From Bacteroidales bacterium (GTDB lineage Bacteria > Bacteroidota > Bacteroidia > Bacteroidales > UBA12077), in assembly GCA_030600625.1 (NCBI GenBank), contig JAUVLS010000070.1, positions 1 to 7,033 on the forward strand: DNA of 7,033 nt, written 5' to 3'. The position numbers and the translations under genes are program-made. The notes under the pieces are model-generated. The model made no database searches, was not told the origin of the DNA, and was given only the letters and a program-made list of their open reading frames with translations. Below are positions 1 to 5,132 of this stretch, in pieces (the first letter of the stretch is position 1; each line of letters starts with the position of its first letter).

Positions 1-210
1 ATCATTTTGAATTTTTATTGGAAAGAACAAGATATGTCCGACAAGCTTTTCATTGGATTCTGCAACAATCGATAATTTATTTATAAAATCCGGATTCAAC
101 CTTAATTTCTCAATCAATAATCCTTCGTCTGCTTGTTCAAACGCTAAATCGTTAACATTTTTTATCCCTGCATAATCATTGATTGTTTCGTGTCTGAGAT
201 TAATTTTCAT
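1..210 (-). CDS. GNAT-family N-acetyltransferase, N-terminal 70 residues (cut by window edge)
   Basis: Reading from the ATG at 208-210 towards base 1 gives 70 residues with no stop. The protein starts MKINLRHETINDYAGI and continues through VNDLAFEQADEGLLIEKLR to LSIVAESNEKLVGHILFFP at the window edge. This is the N-terminal half of a GNAT acetyl-CoA-dependent N-acetyltransferase of the YhbS-like type: an opening strand with Arg at position 6, a VN..AF..A.E..L...LR helix, then the paired strands LSIVAE and LVGHILF. The acetyl-CoA-binding loop (Q/R-x-x-G-x-G/A) would lie beyond the left edge and is not seen. The substrate cannot be told; relatives acetylate small amines, peptides or protein N-termini. 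The gene is 169 bases downstream of the lipoprotein gene on the same strand. A hairpin region separates them, so it probably has its own promoter, but no clear TAnnTTTG is visible. No strong Shine-Dalgarno sequence is seen, which is usual in Bacteroidota. Confidence 0.88.
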   Translation of the reverse strand, partial: MKINLRHETINDYAGIKNVNDLAFEQADEGLLIEKLRLNPDFINKLSIVAESNEKLVGHILFFPIKIQND

Positions 211-245
211 ATTTATCTATTTGGTTAACTATTGTAATTATTCCT

Positions 246-322
246 TTGCCTTACGGCAATTGCAGCTGCAAGCTACATAAATACACAGACGTAGTTACTC
301 CGCCGGCTGGCGGATAAACTAC
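246..322. repeat. cluster of three hairpins between the lipoprotein and GNAT genes
   Basis: Three inverted repeats lie close together. TTGCC-TTAC-GGCAA is at 246-259 and the 12-bp palindrome TTGCAGCTGCAA at 260-271. A longer hairpin at 291-322 has outer arms GTAGTT/AACTAC, a 2x2 internal loop, inner arms TCCGCC/GGCGGA and a GGCT loop. The octamer CAAGCTAC also occurs twice (269-276 and 352-359). The cluster lies just after the lipoprotein stop codon in the direction of transcription. It may therefore end that transcript, but no clean T-run follows on the minus strand, so the terminator role is inferred. Confidence 0.5.
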
Positions 323-379
323 GCCCAACTGTTTTGTTATTTCTATTTTTCCAAGCTACGCTCATCTGAACGTTGGCTG

Positions 380-904
380 TTATTCAATCAATTTACTATC
401 TCGCCTAAAGACATCTAAAATTTGATTGTCATTTCGTTTATCTGGTATTTCTTCTCCAATGATTAATCCAGGATATCCTAACATTATTTTTAATTCATTA
501 CTCGAACTTAATCTCAATGGATCAATTACCACCCAATTACAACTCTGAGAAGAATAACTTGGCCAAAAATATCCTGTATATATCAGTTTATTATCAACTT
601 TCAAAGCAAATGCCAGTCCGTGTACTGAATGTTCTAAATTCTCTATTTTATCCTTTGATTCACTTGAAATTTCAAAGATATAATCGTTTGAATCATATGA
701 TATAAAATCTGAATAATAAACTATTGGATTTTTCTTTGTTATAACAGTGCTTTCATCAATCTGAAAAGTGTTATCAATAGTTTCATACGATTCAATCAAA
801 TATAATTCAACGTTTTTTCCTTTAACAATCTCATCGTCATCACAAGCTATTACAATAAAATTTATTATCCCAATAAGAAATATTATGTGTAAATGTCTTT
901 TCAT
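380..904 (-). CDS. small lipoprotein of unknown function, probably surface-exposed
   Basis: The gene encodes 174 residues. The N-terminus (MKRHLHIIFLIGIINFIVIAC) is a signal peptide for signal peptidase II: basic start, hydrophobic core at about 5-19, and lipobox V-I-A-C with the lipidated Cys at 21. The next residues are DDDE. In Bacteroidota an acidic stretch just after the Cys is known as a lipoprotein surface-export signal, so an outer-membrane location facing outwards is inferred. The mature part has alternating polar and hydrophobic strands (NVELYLIESYETID, FALKVDNKLIYTGYFWPSY, NWVVIDP), suggesting a small beta-rich domain. It has a second Cys at 122 and a conserved-looking C-terminal segment, EIPDKRNDNQILDVFRRDSKLIE. 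I recall similar uncharacterised lipoproteins in Bacteroidota but know no function. It appears to be a single-gene unit, 235 bases after mazF, with no convincing promoter seen. The ATG at 902-904 is fixed by the signal peptide. Confidence 0.85.
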   Translation of the reverse strand: MKRHLHIIFLIGIINFIVIACDDDEIVKGKNVELYLIESYETIDNTFQIDESTVITKKNPIVYYSDFISYDSNDYIFEISSESKDKIENLEHSVHGLAFALKVDNKLIYTGYFWPSYSSQSCNWVVIDPLRLSSSNELKIMLGYPGLIIGEEIPDKRNDNQILDVFRRDSKLIE

Positions 905-973
905 TATGATTGTTTTTAGGTTTTCTTAATATTAGATGTAGCAATTTATATTTGGGTTGCGTACAGCTTGCGC

Positions 974-1108
974 CTAACGATTTGCTGTTATTTTTTGCAT
1001 CCTGTTTTCTTACCTGCCTGCCGGCAGGCAGGTCCGCCATTAATAAAATTTGAAGATAGCAATTTGTTTGTATGCTACCAATCCCGATAATTATCGGGAC
1101 CACATTTT
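974..1108. repeat. intergenic repeat block, copy 1 (uninterrupted), between mazF and the lipoprotein gene
   Basis: From left to right this block holds CTAACGATTTGC (974-985), then the perfect 20-bp palindrome CCTGCCTGCCGGCAGGCAGG (1013-1032), then TCCGCCATTAATAAA, and finally the 18-bp palindrome TCCCGATAATTATCGGGA (1082-1099). Positions 1017-1108 align without gaps to 2061-2152, with 79 of 92 bases identical by my count. Bases 1004-1024 match 1822-1842 at about 20 of 21 positions, on the other side of the inserted element there. The palindromes lie downstream of mazF on the transcribed strand and could form terminator or REP-type hairpins. Short translations such as ADLPAGRQV arise from the palindrome and do not indicate a gene. 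Confidence 0.8.
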
Positions 1109-1139
1109 GTATGATGTATTGTTGCCCACTATTTAAAAA

Positions 1140-1463
1140 CTAATCAATATAAGTTTCCATAAGTATCACTTTAACCTTCTCAATTTCCTTTTCGGTTAAA
1201 TTATCAAGAGTCTTAACGATTCTTTGTTTATCAATTGTTCTTATTTGGTCTAATACAACCCAAGCTTTCTTACTGTCATGTTTCACAGGAACTCTTGTTG
1301 GATATTTCTTAGATTGACTTGTCATCGGAGCAATTACTATTGTATTTAGATACTTATTCATCTCGTTTGGAGAAATAACTACACAGGGACGAGTCTTCTT
1401 AATCTCGCTTCCTATTGTTGGGTCAAGATTAACTAAAACGATTTCATACTGATTTATTGCCAT
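1140..1463 (-). CDS. mazF: type II toxin, MazF/PemK-family mRNA endoribonuclease
   Basis: This 107-residue protein has the full length and motifs of the MazF/PemK (CcdB-fold) toxins. The motifs are QYEIVLVNLDPTIGSEIKKTRPCVVISP at 5-32, IVIAPMTS at 42-49, PTRVPV at 55-60 and VVLDQIRTIDKQRI at 69-82. Arg25 (in KTRP) and Thr48 (in MTS) are the two residues that form the active site in characterised MazF enzymes. Family members cut single-stranded RNA at short sequence motifs and stop growth when the antitoxin is lost. Its ATG overlaps the 3' end of the antitoxin gene by 10 bases, so the two are translationally coupled. The gene appears intact. The RNA motif it cuts cannot be read from the sequence. 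The symbol is by family; PemK would serve equally well. Confidence 0.95.
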   Translation of the reverse strand: MAINQYEIVLVNLDPTIGSEIKKTRPCVVISPNEMNKYLNTIVIAPMTSQSKKYPTRVPVKHDSKKAWVVLDQIRTIDKQRIVKTLDNLTEKEIEKVKVILMETYID

Positions 1464-1699
1464 TCTTCAAAATTTTCGTCTTCAAAAACGTCATTCATTA
1501 ATGGCTTATCATCACCACTCTCATGCATTTTCTTAAATGCCTTTTCCCAACCTTTTCTTGGTTCTGACTTTGGTTTCAAAATGATATATCCTTTCTCAAG
1601 TATAAGCTCAACTTTATCTTTAATGTTATACTTATCAAGCAGCGTTTTGCTTAATCTTATACCTTTTGAGTTACCTATTGGAATAATTGAAATATCCAT
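1454..1699 (-). CDS. mazE: type II antitoxin, MazE/SpoVT-AbrB family
   Basis: This 81-residue protein has an N-terminal swapped-hairpin AbrB DNA-binding fold at about 1-45: MDISIIPIGNSKGIRLSKTLLDKYNIKDKVELILEKGYIILKP. The characteristic motif is GNSKGIRLSK at 9-18. The rest (about 46-81) is polar, acidic and probably disordered when free, ending in DVFEDENFEEWQ. In MazE-MazF complexes such acidic, aromatic tails thread along the toxin and block its RNA groove, so this tail is inferred to neutralise the gene product next to it. It is first in the operon, as expected for an antitoxin. A promoter with an inverted repeat lies 25-58 bases upstream, which fits autorepression by the dimer or the toxin-antitoxin complex. 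Confidence 0.92.
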   Translation of the reverse strand: MDISIIPIGNSKGIRLSKTLLDKYNIKDKVELILEKGYIILKPKSEPRKGWEKAFKKMHESGDDKPLMNDVFEDENFEEWQ

Positions 1700-1723
1700 A
1701 ATATTAACTTTTAAATGTAATTA

Positions 1724-1757
1724 CAAAGTTAGCACATTAATTTAAACTTATCAAGTT
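1724..1757 (-). promoter_or_regulatory. mazEF promoter with possible operator
   Basis: On the minus strand, TAACTTTG (1724-1731) matches the Bacteroidota -7 consensus TAnnTTTG exactly. A TTG (1752-1754) lies 20 bases upstream as the -33 element. The perfect inverted repeat AACTT-ATC-AAGTT (1745-1757) covers the -33 element, a likely place for MazE or MazE-MazF binding. The -7 box ends 24 bases before the mazE start codon. The promoter match is seen directly; operator function is inferred. Confidence 0.7.
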
Positions 1758-1781
1758 ATTACTGAAATTTTTAAATGGCGG

Positions 1782-2152
1782 GCAACGGTCTGCGAGTAAG
1801 ATTTGGCGGGGATTTTGTCCCGTTTTATTACCTGCCTGCCGGCCAATGTCAATAGGTTAAGGGTTTTAGTCCTAAAAGGACGATGTGTACTAGCATAGGG
1901 CAACGCCCTATGATTAATAATGAAAGGAAAAAGTCCTGAAAGGACGAAATGTTTTTACATGACGCCCTTTCAGGGCTAAACTTGAACATGTACAACAACA
2001 CAGGGCAATTGCCCTGTGCTTATACATTAAAGGCTTTCAGCCTTAACTTATTGACATTGGCCTGCCAGCAGGCAGGTCCGCCATTAATAAAGTTTAAAGA
2101 TAGTAATAAGTTTGAAAAACACCAATCCCGATAATTATCGGGATCGCATTTT
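1782..2152. repeat. intergenic repeat block, copy 2, split by an inserted element
   Basis: The left part (1782-1842) and right part (2061-2152) together correspond to the block at 974-1108. They contain GCAACGGTCTGC (1782-1793, compare CTAACGATTTGC in copy 1), half of the GC-rich palindrome (CCTGCCTGCCGG at 1831-1842) and the rest of it starting CCTGCCAGCAGGCAGG at 2061. TCCGCCATTAATAAA follows, and the palindrome TCCCGATAATTATCGGGA lies at 2126-2143, here extendable to 20 bp. The last palindrome ends 22 bases beyond the vapC-like stop codon and is flanked by an A/T run, so it could terminate transcription from that operon. The split by 1843-2060 is described separately. Confidence 0.75.
1843..2060. 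mobile_element. 218-bp MITE-like element made of six hairpins, with terminal inverted repeats
   Basis: The left end CCAATGTCAATAGGTTAAGG (1843-1862) is the reverse complement of the right end (2041-2060) at 19 of 20 positions. The element is flanked by CCTGCCGG (1835-1842) and CCTGCCAG (2061-2068), an 8-bp near-duplication. Compared with the uninterrupted palindrome at 1013-1032, exactly these 8 bases are present twice here. Inside lie six hairpins at intervals of 25-39 bases: GTCCT/AGGAC (1869-1881), CATAGGGC/GCCCTATG (1894-1912), GTCCT/AGGAC (1933-1945), GCCCT/AGGGC (1964-1976), the 20-bp palindrome CACAGGGCAATTGCCCTGTG (1999-2018) and AAGGCT/AGCCTT (2030-2044). No plausible gene is present, so any movement would need a transposase acting in trans. 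Hairpins of this style are familiar from Bacteroidota intergenic DNA. Confidence 0.7.
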
Positions 2153-2165
2153 TTTTGACCCGATG

Positions 2166-2594
2166 TTAATGTTTGGTTTGCCTTTTGTTCATCTTTATAA
2201 ATTGATGTCCTGTCATTACAGGTAACTCAGATTTCTTAAAGTCTTTCAAATTTCTAGTAATTATTATATCAATATCAGATTCTATTGCAGCATAATATTG
2301 AATTGCGTCTTCAAAATCCTTGAAATCAGAATTAAGTGCAAGGTCAATTATCTTTGAGTCCATGCTTATCACCTTTACGAGAACTTTTAGTTTTCTTAAA
2401 ATTTCTCTCGCTTTACTTTCATTTAATTCCCGACTTAAAATATAATGAGAATTAGCAAAAAAAAGTGAACATACATATAATTCTACCTGTTCTTTATCTG
2501 CAAGAGAAAAAAGCTGTGCCGCTGATTCATAAAATTCTTCTCTTTTCGCTAATAAATCAATTATGATATTTGTATCAACTAACAGCTTTTTCAT
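2166..2594 (-). CDS. vapC: type II toxin, PIN-domain (VapC-like) ribonuclease
   Basis: This 142-residue protein has a PIN-domain layout. The opening strand LLVDTNIIIDLL carries Asp7, the DFEDAIQYYAA segment at 93-103 carries Asp93, Glu95 and Asp96, and the closing IDIIITRNLKDFK carries Asp118 in the usual T-x-N-x-x-D-F context. PIN toxins are Mg2+-dependent ribonucleases, often cutting tRNA or rRNA. The acidic residue usually found in the middle helix is not obvious: the equivalent region reads CSLFFANSHYIL. This variant fits the PIN_3-type proteins that I recall from Bacteroidota. The start codon overlaps the antitoxin stop (ATGA, 2591-2594), which indicates translational coupling. The C-terminal tail (QFIKMNKRQTKH) is basic. 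The symbol is by family; the RNA target is unknown. Confidence 0.9.
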   Translation of the reverse strand: MKKLLVDTNIIIDLLAKREEFYESAAQLFSLADKEQVELYVCSLFFANSHYILSRELNESKAREILRKLKVLVKVISMDSKIIDLALNSDFKDFEDAIQYYAAIESDIDIIITRNLKDFKKSELPVMTGHQFIKMNKRQTKH

Positions 2595-2833
2595 TTATAC
2601 TTTTCATTTAAATAATCAGAATAGTCTTTATTGTAATCATTATCTGAAAGATGTATCACTCCCGATAAACTCTCAACAAATGGTGTAATTTCAATCTTTT
2701 CTTCACTTTCTTTTGTAAGTGATTTAAGATAAGACTCAATCATCTTTGAAAGACTAATCTTTTTATCTCTAGCATATTTCTTTGCGCTTTCAATAATATG
2801 CTTATCTAATTTCAATGTCAATTTAGTATCCAT
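2591..2833 (-). CDS. ribbon-helix-helix antitoxin (DUF6364-like) paired with the PIN toxin
   Basis: This 80-residue protein begins with a ribbon-helix-helix DNA-binding motif at about 3-40. A short strand (TKLTLKLD) is followed by two helices (KHIIESAKKYARDKKI and SLSKMIESYLKSL). This is the pattern of the DUF6364 family, often found just upstream of PIN toxins in Bacteroidota. The C-terminal half (EEKIEITPFVESLSGVIHLSDNDYNKDYSDYLNEKY) is acidic and should wrap around the toxin. The LSGVIHL-x-x-x-x-D-Y arrangement is typical of the toxin-binding tail in such pairs. It is first in a two-gene operon and shares ATGA with the toxin gene. The promoter just upstream contains two TACGTA palindromes, which fit binding by RHH dimers. 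Confidence 0.88.
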   Translation of the reverse strand: MDTKLTLKLDKHIIESAKKYARDKKISLSKMIESYLKSLTKESEEKIEITPFVESLSGVIHLSDNDYNKDYSDYLNEKYK

Positions 2834-2846
2834 GATGCAATTTATT

Positions 2847-2884
2847 TACGTACAAATATAATCATTTTATACGTATTTCTCAAA
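2847..2884 (-). promoter_or_regulatory. promoter of the PIN toxin-antitoxin operon, with two TACGTA operator candidates
   Basis: On the minus strand, TTTG (2881-2884), a 20-base spacer and TATATTTG (2853-2860) match the Bacteroidota -33/-7 promoter, and the -7 box fits TAnnTTTG at every defined base. Two palindromic TACGTA hexamers lie at 2847-2852 and 2870-2875, 23 bases apart (about two helical turns). They flank the -7 box, one between the promoter elements and one near the expected transcription start. RHH antitoxins bind such spaced palindromes, so autorepression is inferred. TACGTACAAA recurs at 2984-2993, 137 bases further upstream. Confidence 0.72.
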
Positions 2885-3003
2885 TAAATTTTTATGTTTC
2901 AATTTCCTAAGGAAAAAGCAAACTTGACATTAACTTATTTATATAAGTACATTTTGCACCTATTTACATCAAATTGGTGCATATACGTACAAACTGTGTC
3001 CTT
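2885..3003. other. gene-free stretch with one inverted repeat
   Basis: This is the part of the gap between the PIN operon and the nuclease gene that the promoter and the 3004-3143 repeat do not cover. It holds the inverted repeat TGCACC (2955-2960)/GGTGCA (2976-2981) with a 15-base loop, and a copy of TACGTACAAA (2984-2993) matching the operator region at 2847-2856. I see no open reading frame with coding character and no RNA gene. Confidence 0.5.
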
Positions 3004-3143
3004 AAATTTAATCGAATTTATTAAAAAGAATTGAGATGTTCAAATTGTCGGGTGTATTATTAAACATGAAATACGGAAACAAACAGAGTCCCGCCTACGC
3101 GGGAATGACTGTGTTTTTGTTTTATTTGTTTTTCTCGAAACCT
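3004..3143. repeat. long direct repeat, copy 1 (downstream of the nuclease gene)
   Basis: This 140-bp copy corresponds to 5133-5289. A 54-base stretch (beginning TCGAATTTA, including GAATTGAGATGTTCAAATTG and ending TTAAAC) differs at only four positions. The shared right part reads CGGGAATGACTGTGTTTTTG, then TTATTTGTTTTTC and TCGAAACCT. The middle contains the hairpin TCCCGC-CTAC-GCGGGA (3089-3104), followed by ATGAC. On the minus strand this gives the GTCATTCCCGC...GCGGGA form typical of REP-type elements in many bacteria. It lies 35 bases past the nuclease stop codon in the direction of transcription and may act as a terminator. Confidence 0.8.
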
Positions 3144-3177
3144 ACCTAACGGCAGGCATGTCGGAGCCAACTGGGGT

Positions 3178-5031
3178 TTACTTACTAATCGCTTTAATTA
3201 TTCTATCTGCATTTATTAATACATCACGCATTAGCAACTTGTATGGGAATTGTTTAAGTTTATTTGATTTTTTAAAACTCTCAAAAATTTTAATTAAGGA
3301 AGAAGCTGTCATAAGTGATAAATCTAATTCAACATCAAGTTCGCAATCTTCTACAAATTCATCACTAAAATCAGGTGCTACCAAGAGCAATTTTCTAACT
3401 TCAAAATTATTATTCTTTGCTAACTCATAATATGATTTAAGTTGCCTTGATACAGAAGAGAACTTATTATAACCACTTTCTTTTATGGTTTTACATTCTA
3501 TGATTATCAATTCGTTATTATTAAGATTGATAAGAATGTCCATTTTGTCTTTTTTTGTGTTTAGTTTTTTTCTTAATTTCTCATCTACATTGAAGCCTAA
3601 TTTTTCAAAAATATTCTTGGTTAATTCTTCAAACTTGATTCCTAATTCACTTTCTTTTATTGTTATTCCATTTTCTTTTAATGCGTTAACATTTCTGAAA
3701 CCTATATTCTCATAATTTTCAAGATAAAGATTTTCGGCATCTTTATAATTATCCAAAATATTTAAAATTTCATCTCCCCTCGTTTTTATACCTTTCTCTT
3801 TACAAAAAGTTAATAAGTCTTTCTGTGGGATTAAATCAAGGATGTCCCTTGGTTTAATATTATAATCAAGTAAAAATTCGCTTTTTAAAATATATTCATC
3901 TTGTAGTTCAAAAGCTTCTTTTATTTGTTTATTTAATTTTGGAAGTATTTTATTGAGGTCTATTAACAGTTTTTCATAACCATTAATTGAAATACCAACT
4001 TTTTCATCTTTTTCACGATTTTCAAAATATTTAATCAAGTGAAATATTTTATCTTCTAATGTTGTGCCTTTCAAGGGTGTTTTTAAGTTTAAACTTTTCT
4101 CCCAAAGTTCATTAATATATTTTTTCTTTTCAGTTAAATTACTTCCTTCTTTATGAATATCTGATGATAAAATGGTTGTTAAAGTAATTCCTTCTTTTAT
4201 TATCCCTTTTATTTTATCTTCTGTGCTTAATTTCCGGTCAATATTGTGTTTTTTTGCTATTAGGTTAATTTCTGGCCCACTTAAAAGACGGAGTATTCTT
4301 CTCAAATATTTATCTGCAATTTCTTTGCCCCTAATTTCCCGAAGTATTCTTACTAGTTCATCTGCAACATATACAGTGTTGTATTTTTTTGAAAAGAAAA
4401 TAACTCCAATGTTTCTCAGGTTGTTAATTATATTATCAATATCTAATTGTTTAACAGGAACAACCATATAATTTATTAGTTTTGTTTCTTCTTGAGATAA
4501 TTCTAATTCTTTTGCCAGTGTTAAAAGAATAGAAAGCTCATCATCAGTAATTTTAGGCTCTCTATTGTTTAGTATATCGTTAGAATATGCAGTATTAAGA
4601 CAAGAATTATAAATCGTATAGTCTCTTTTTCTTTCAATAGTTATATCAGACTTTTCATTTTTTATTGATGTTTGAAGCTCGCTAATTCGCTTCTTTAAGT
4701 TTTTCGATTCGTTTTCGTATAATCTTGAAAACCAATCTTGTTTCATAATATTATTCCCGTCCCTTATTATTATATCAATTAGTATGTCTAATTGTGATGA
4801 TGTGTCAACAAATTCTTCTTTAATAGTTTCAGCAAATTCGTCTTCGATTAGATGAAATATTGTTGCAATATTATGACTATCTACAGATTTTAAACCTTTG
4901 TCAGAAGAACTTAAGATTTTGTCAATTATCTTTATATTTTTAGGCTTCTTTGAAATTATAATATCAATAATTTTAATGAATGAGTTTTTTTCTAAAGAAC
5001 CTAAATTGTCTAAAATTTTTTCAAGTTTCAT
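3178..5031 (-). CDS. 617-residue protein with C-terminal PD-(D/E)XK nuclease domain; candidate lone restriction or defence nuclease
   Basis: The C-terminal region (about 460-600) has the PD-(D/E)XK fold pattern of restriction enzymes. It has GIKFEELTKNIFEKLGF at 464-480 (Glu468/Glu469 in the first helix), Asp498 in KMDILINL, then ELIIIECKT at 507-515 with Glu512 and Lys514, and a following Gln530 in SRQLKSYYELA. The D-x13-E-x-K spacing and the Gln helix resemble Mrr/RecB-like nucleases. Before it, 394-429 (PRDILDLIPQKDLLTFCKEKG...) looks like a SAP-type DNA-binding helix pair. About 195-230 could be a winged helix, and about 105-128 is charged and may be a short coiled coil. The first 100 residues are helical and unrecognised. 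No methyltransferase or partner subunit lies beside it. It is very AT-rich and sits between direct repeats, which suggests acquisition. DNA cleavage is inferred; repair or phage defence are both possible. No clear promoter is seen upstream. Confidence 0.88.
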   Translation of the reverse strand: MKLEKILDNLGSLEKNSFIKIIDIIISKKPKNIKIIDKILSSSDKGLKSVDSHNIATIFHLIEDEFAETIKEEFVDTSSQLDILIDIIIRDGNNIMKQDWFSRLYENESKNLKKRISELQTSIKNEKSDITIERKRDYTIYNSCLNTAYSNDILNNREPKITDDELSILLTLAKELELSQEETKLINYMVVPVKQLDIDNIINNLRNIGVIFFSKKYNTVYVADELVRILREIRGKEIADKYLRRILRLLSGPEINLIAKKHNIDRKLSTEDKIKGIIKEGITLTTILSSDIHKEGSNLTEKKKYINELWEKSLNLKTPLKGTTLEDKIFHLIKYFENREKDEKVGISINGYEKLLIDLNKILPKLNKQIKEAFELQDEYILKSEFLLDYNIKPRDILDLIPQKDLLTFCKEKGIKTRGDEILNILDNYKDAENLYLENYENIGFRNVNALKENGITIKESELGIKFEELTKNIFEKLGFNVDEKLRKKLNTKKDKMDILINLNNNELIIIECKTIKESGYNKFSSVSRQLKSYYELAKNNNFEVRKLLLVAPDFSDEFVEDCELDVELDLSLMTASSLIKIFESFKKSNKLKQFPYKLLMRDVLINADRIIKAISK

Positions 5032-5132
5032 TTTATTATTTTTTAAAAGTGGTTTTTATACCTTAGTTTATATATGGTCAAATTGCACGCATAATCCTTT
5101 TCATGTAAATATCAGCATATCTTGTATTATTA

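Noticed and set aside
840..1103. 87-codon reading frame on the minus strand between mazF and the lipoprotein gene
   Set aside because: Its middle (ADLPAGRQV) is the translation of the GC-rich palindrome. It overlaps the lipoprotein start and lacks any domain or conserved pattern.
322..1786. Integron attC-like motifs (GTTGGGC on the minus strand near 323-329, GTTAGGC near 972-978)
   Set aside because: The outer boxes resemble attC cores, but I found no complementary inner boxes at the right spacing, and no integrase is in the window. A structure-aware attC search would settle it.
1843..2060. Structured non-coding RNA or riboswitch
   Set aside because: The hairpins are independent short stems in a row, with terminal inverted repeats and a target duplication. 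A mobile element explains them better, and no start codon lies just downstream in a fitting orientation.
1949..2134. 61-codon reading frame on the plus strand
   Set aside because: It lies inside the hairpin-array element and the adjoining repeat; its codons are explained by the palindromes.
5032..5132. Promoter for the nuclease gene
   Set aside because: On the minus strand only GCAATTTG resembles the -7 box, with the two leading consensus bases missing; too weak to list.
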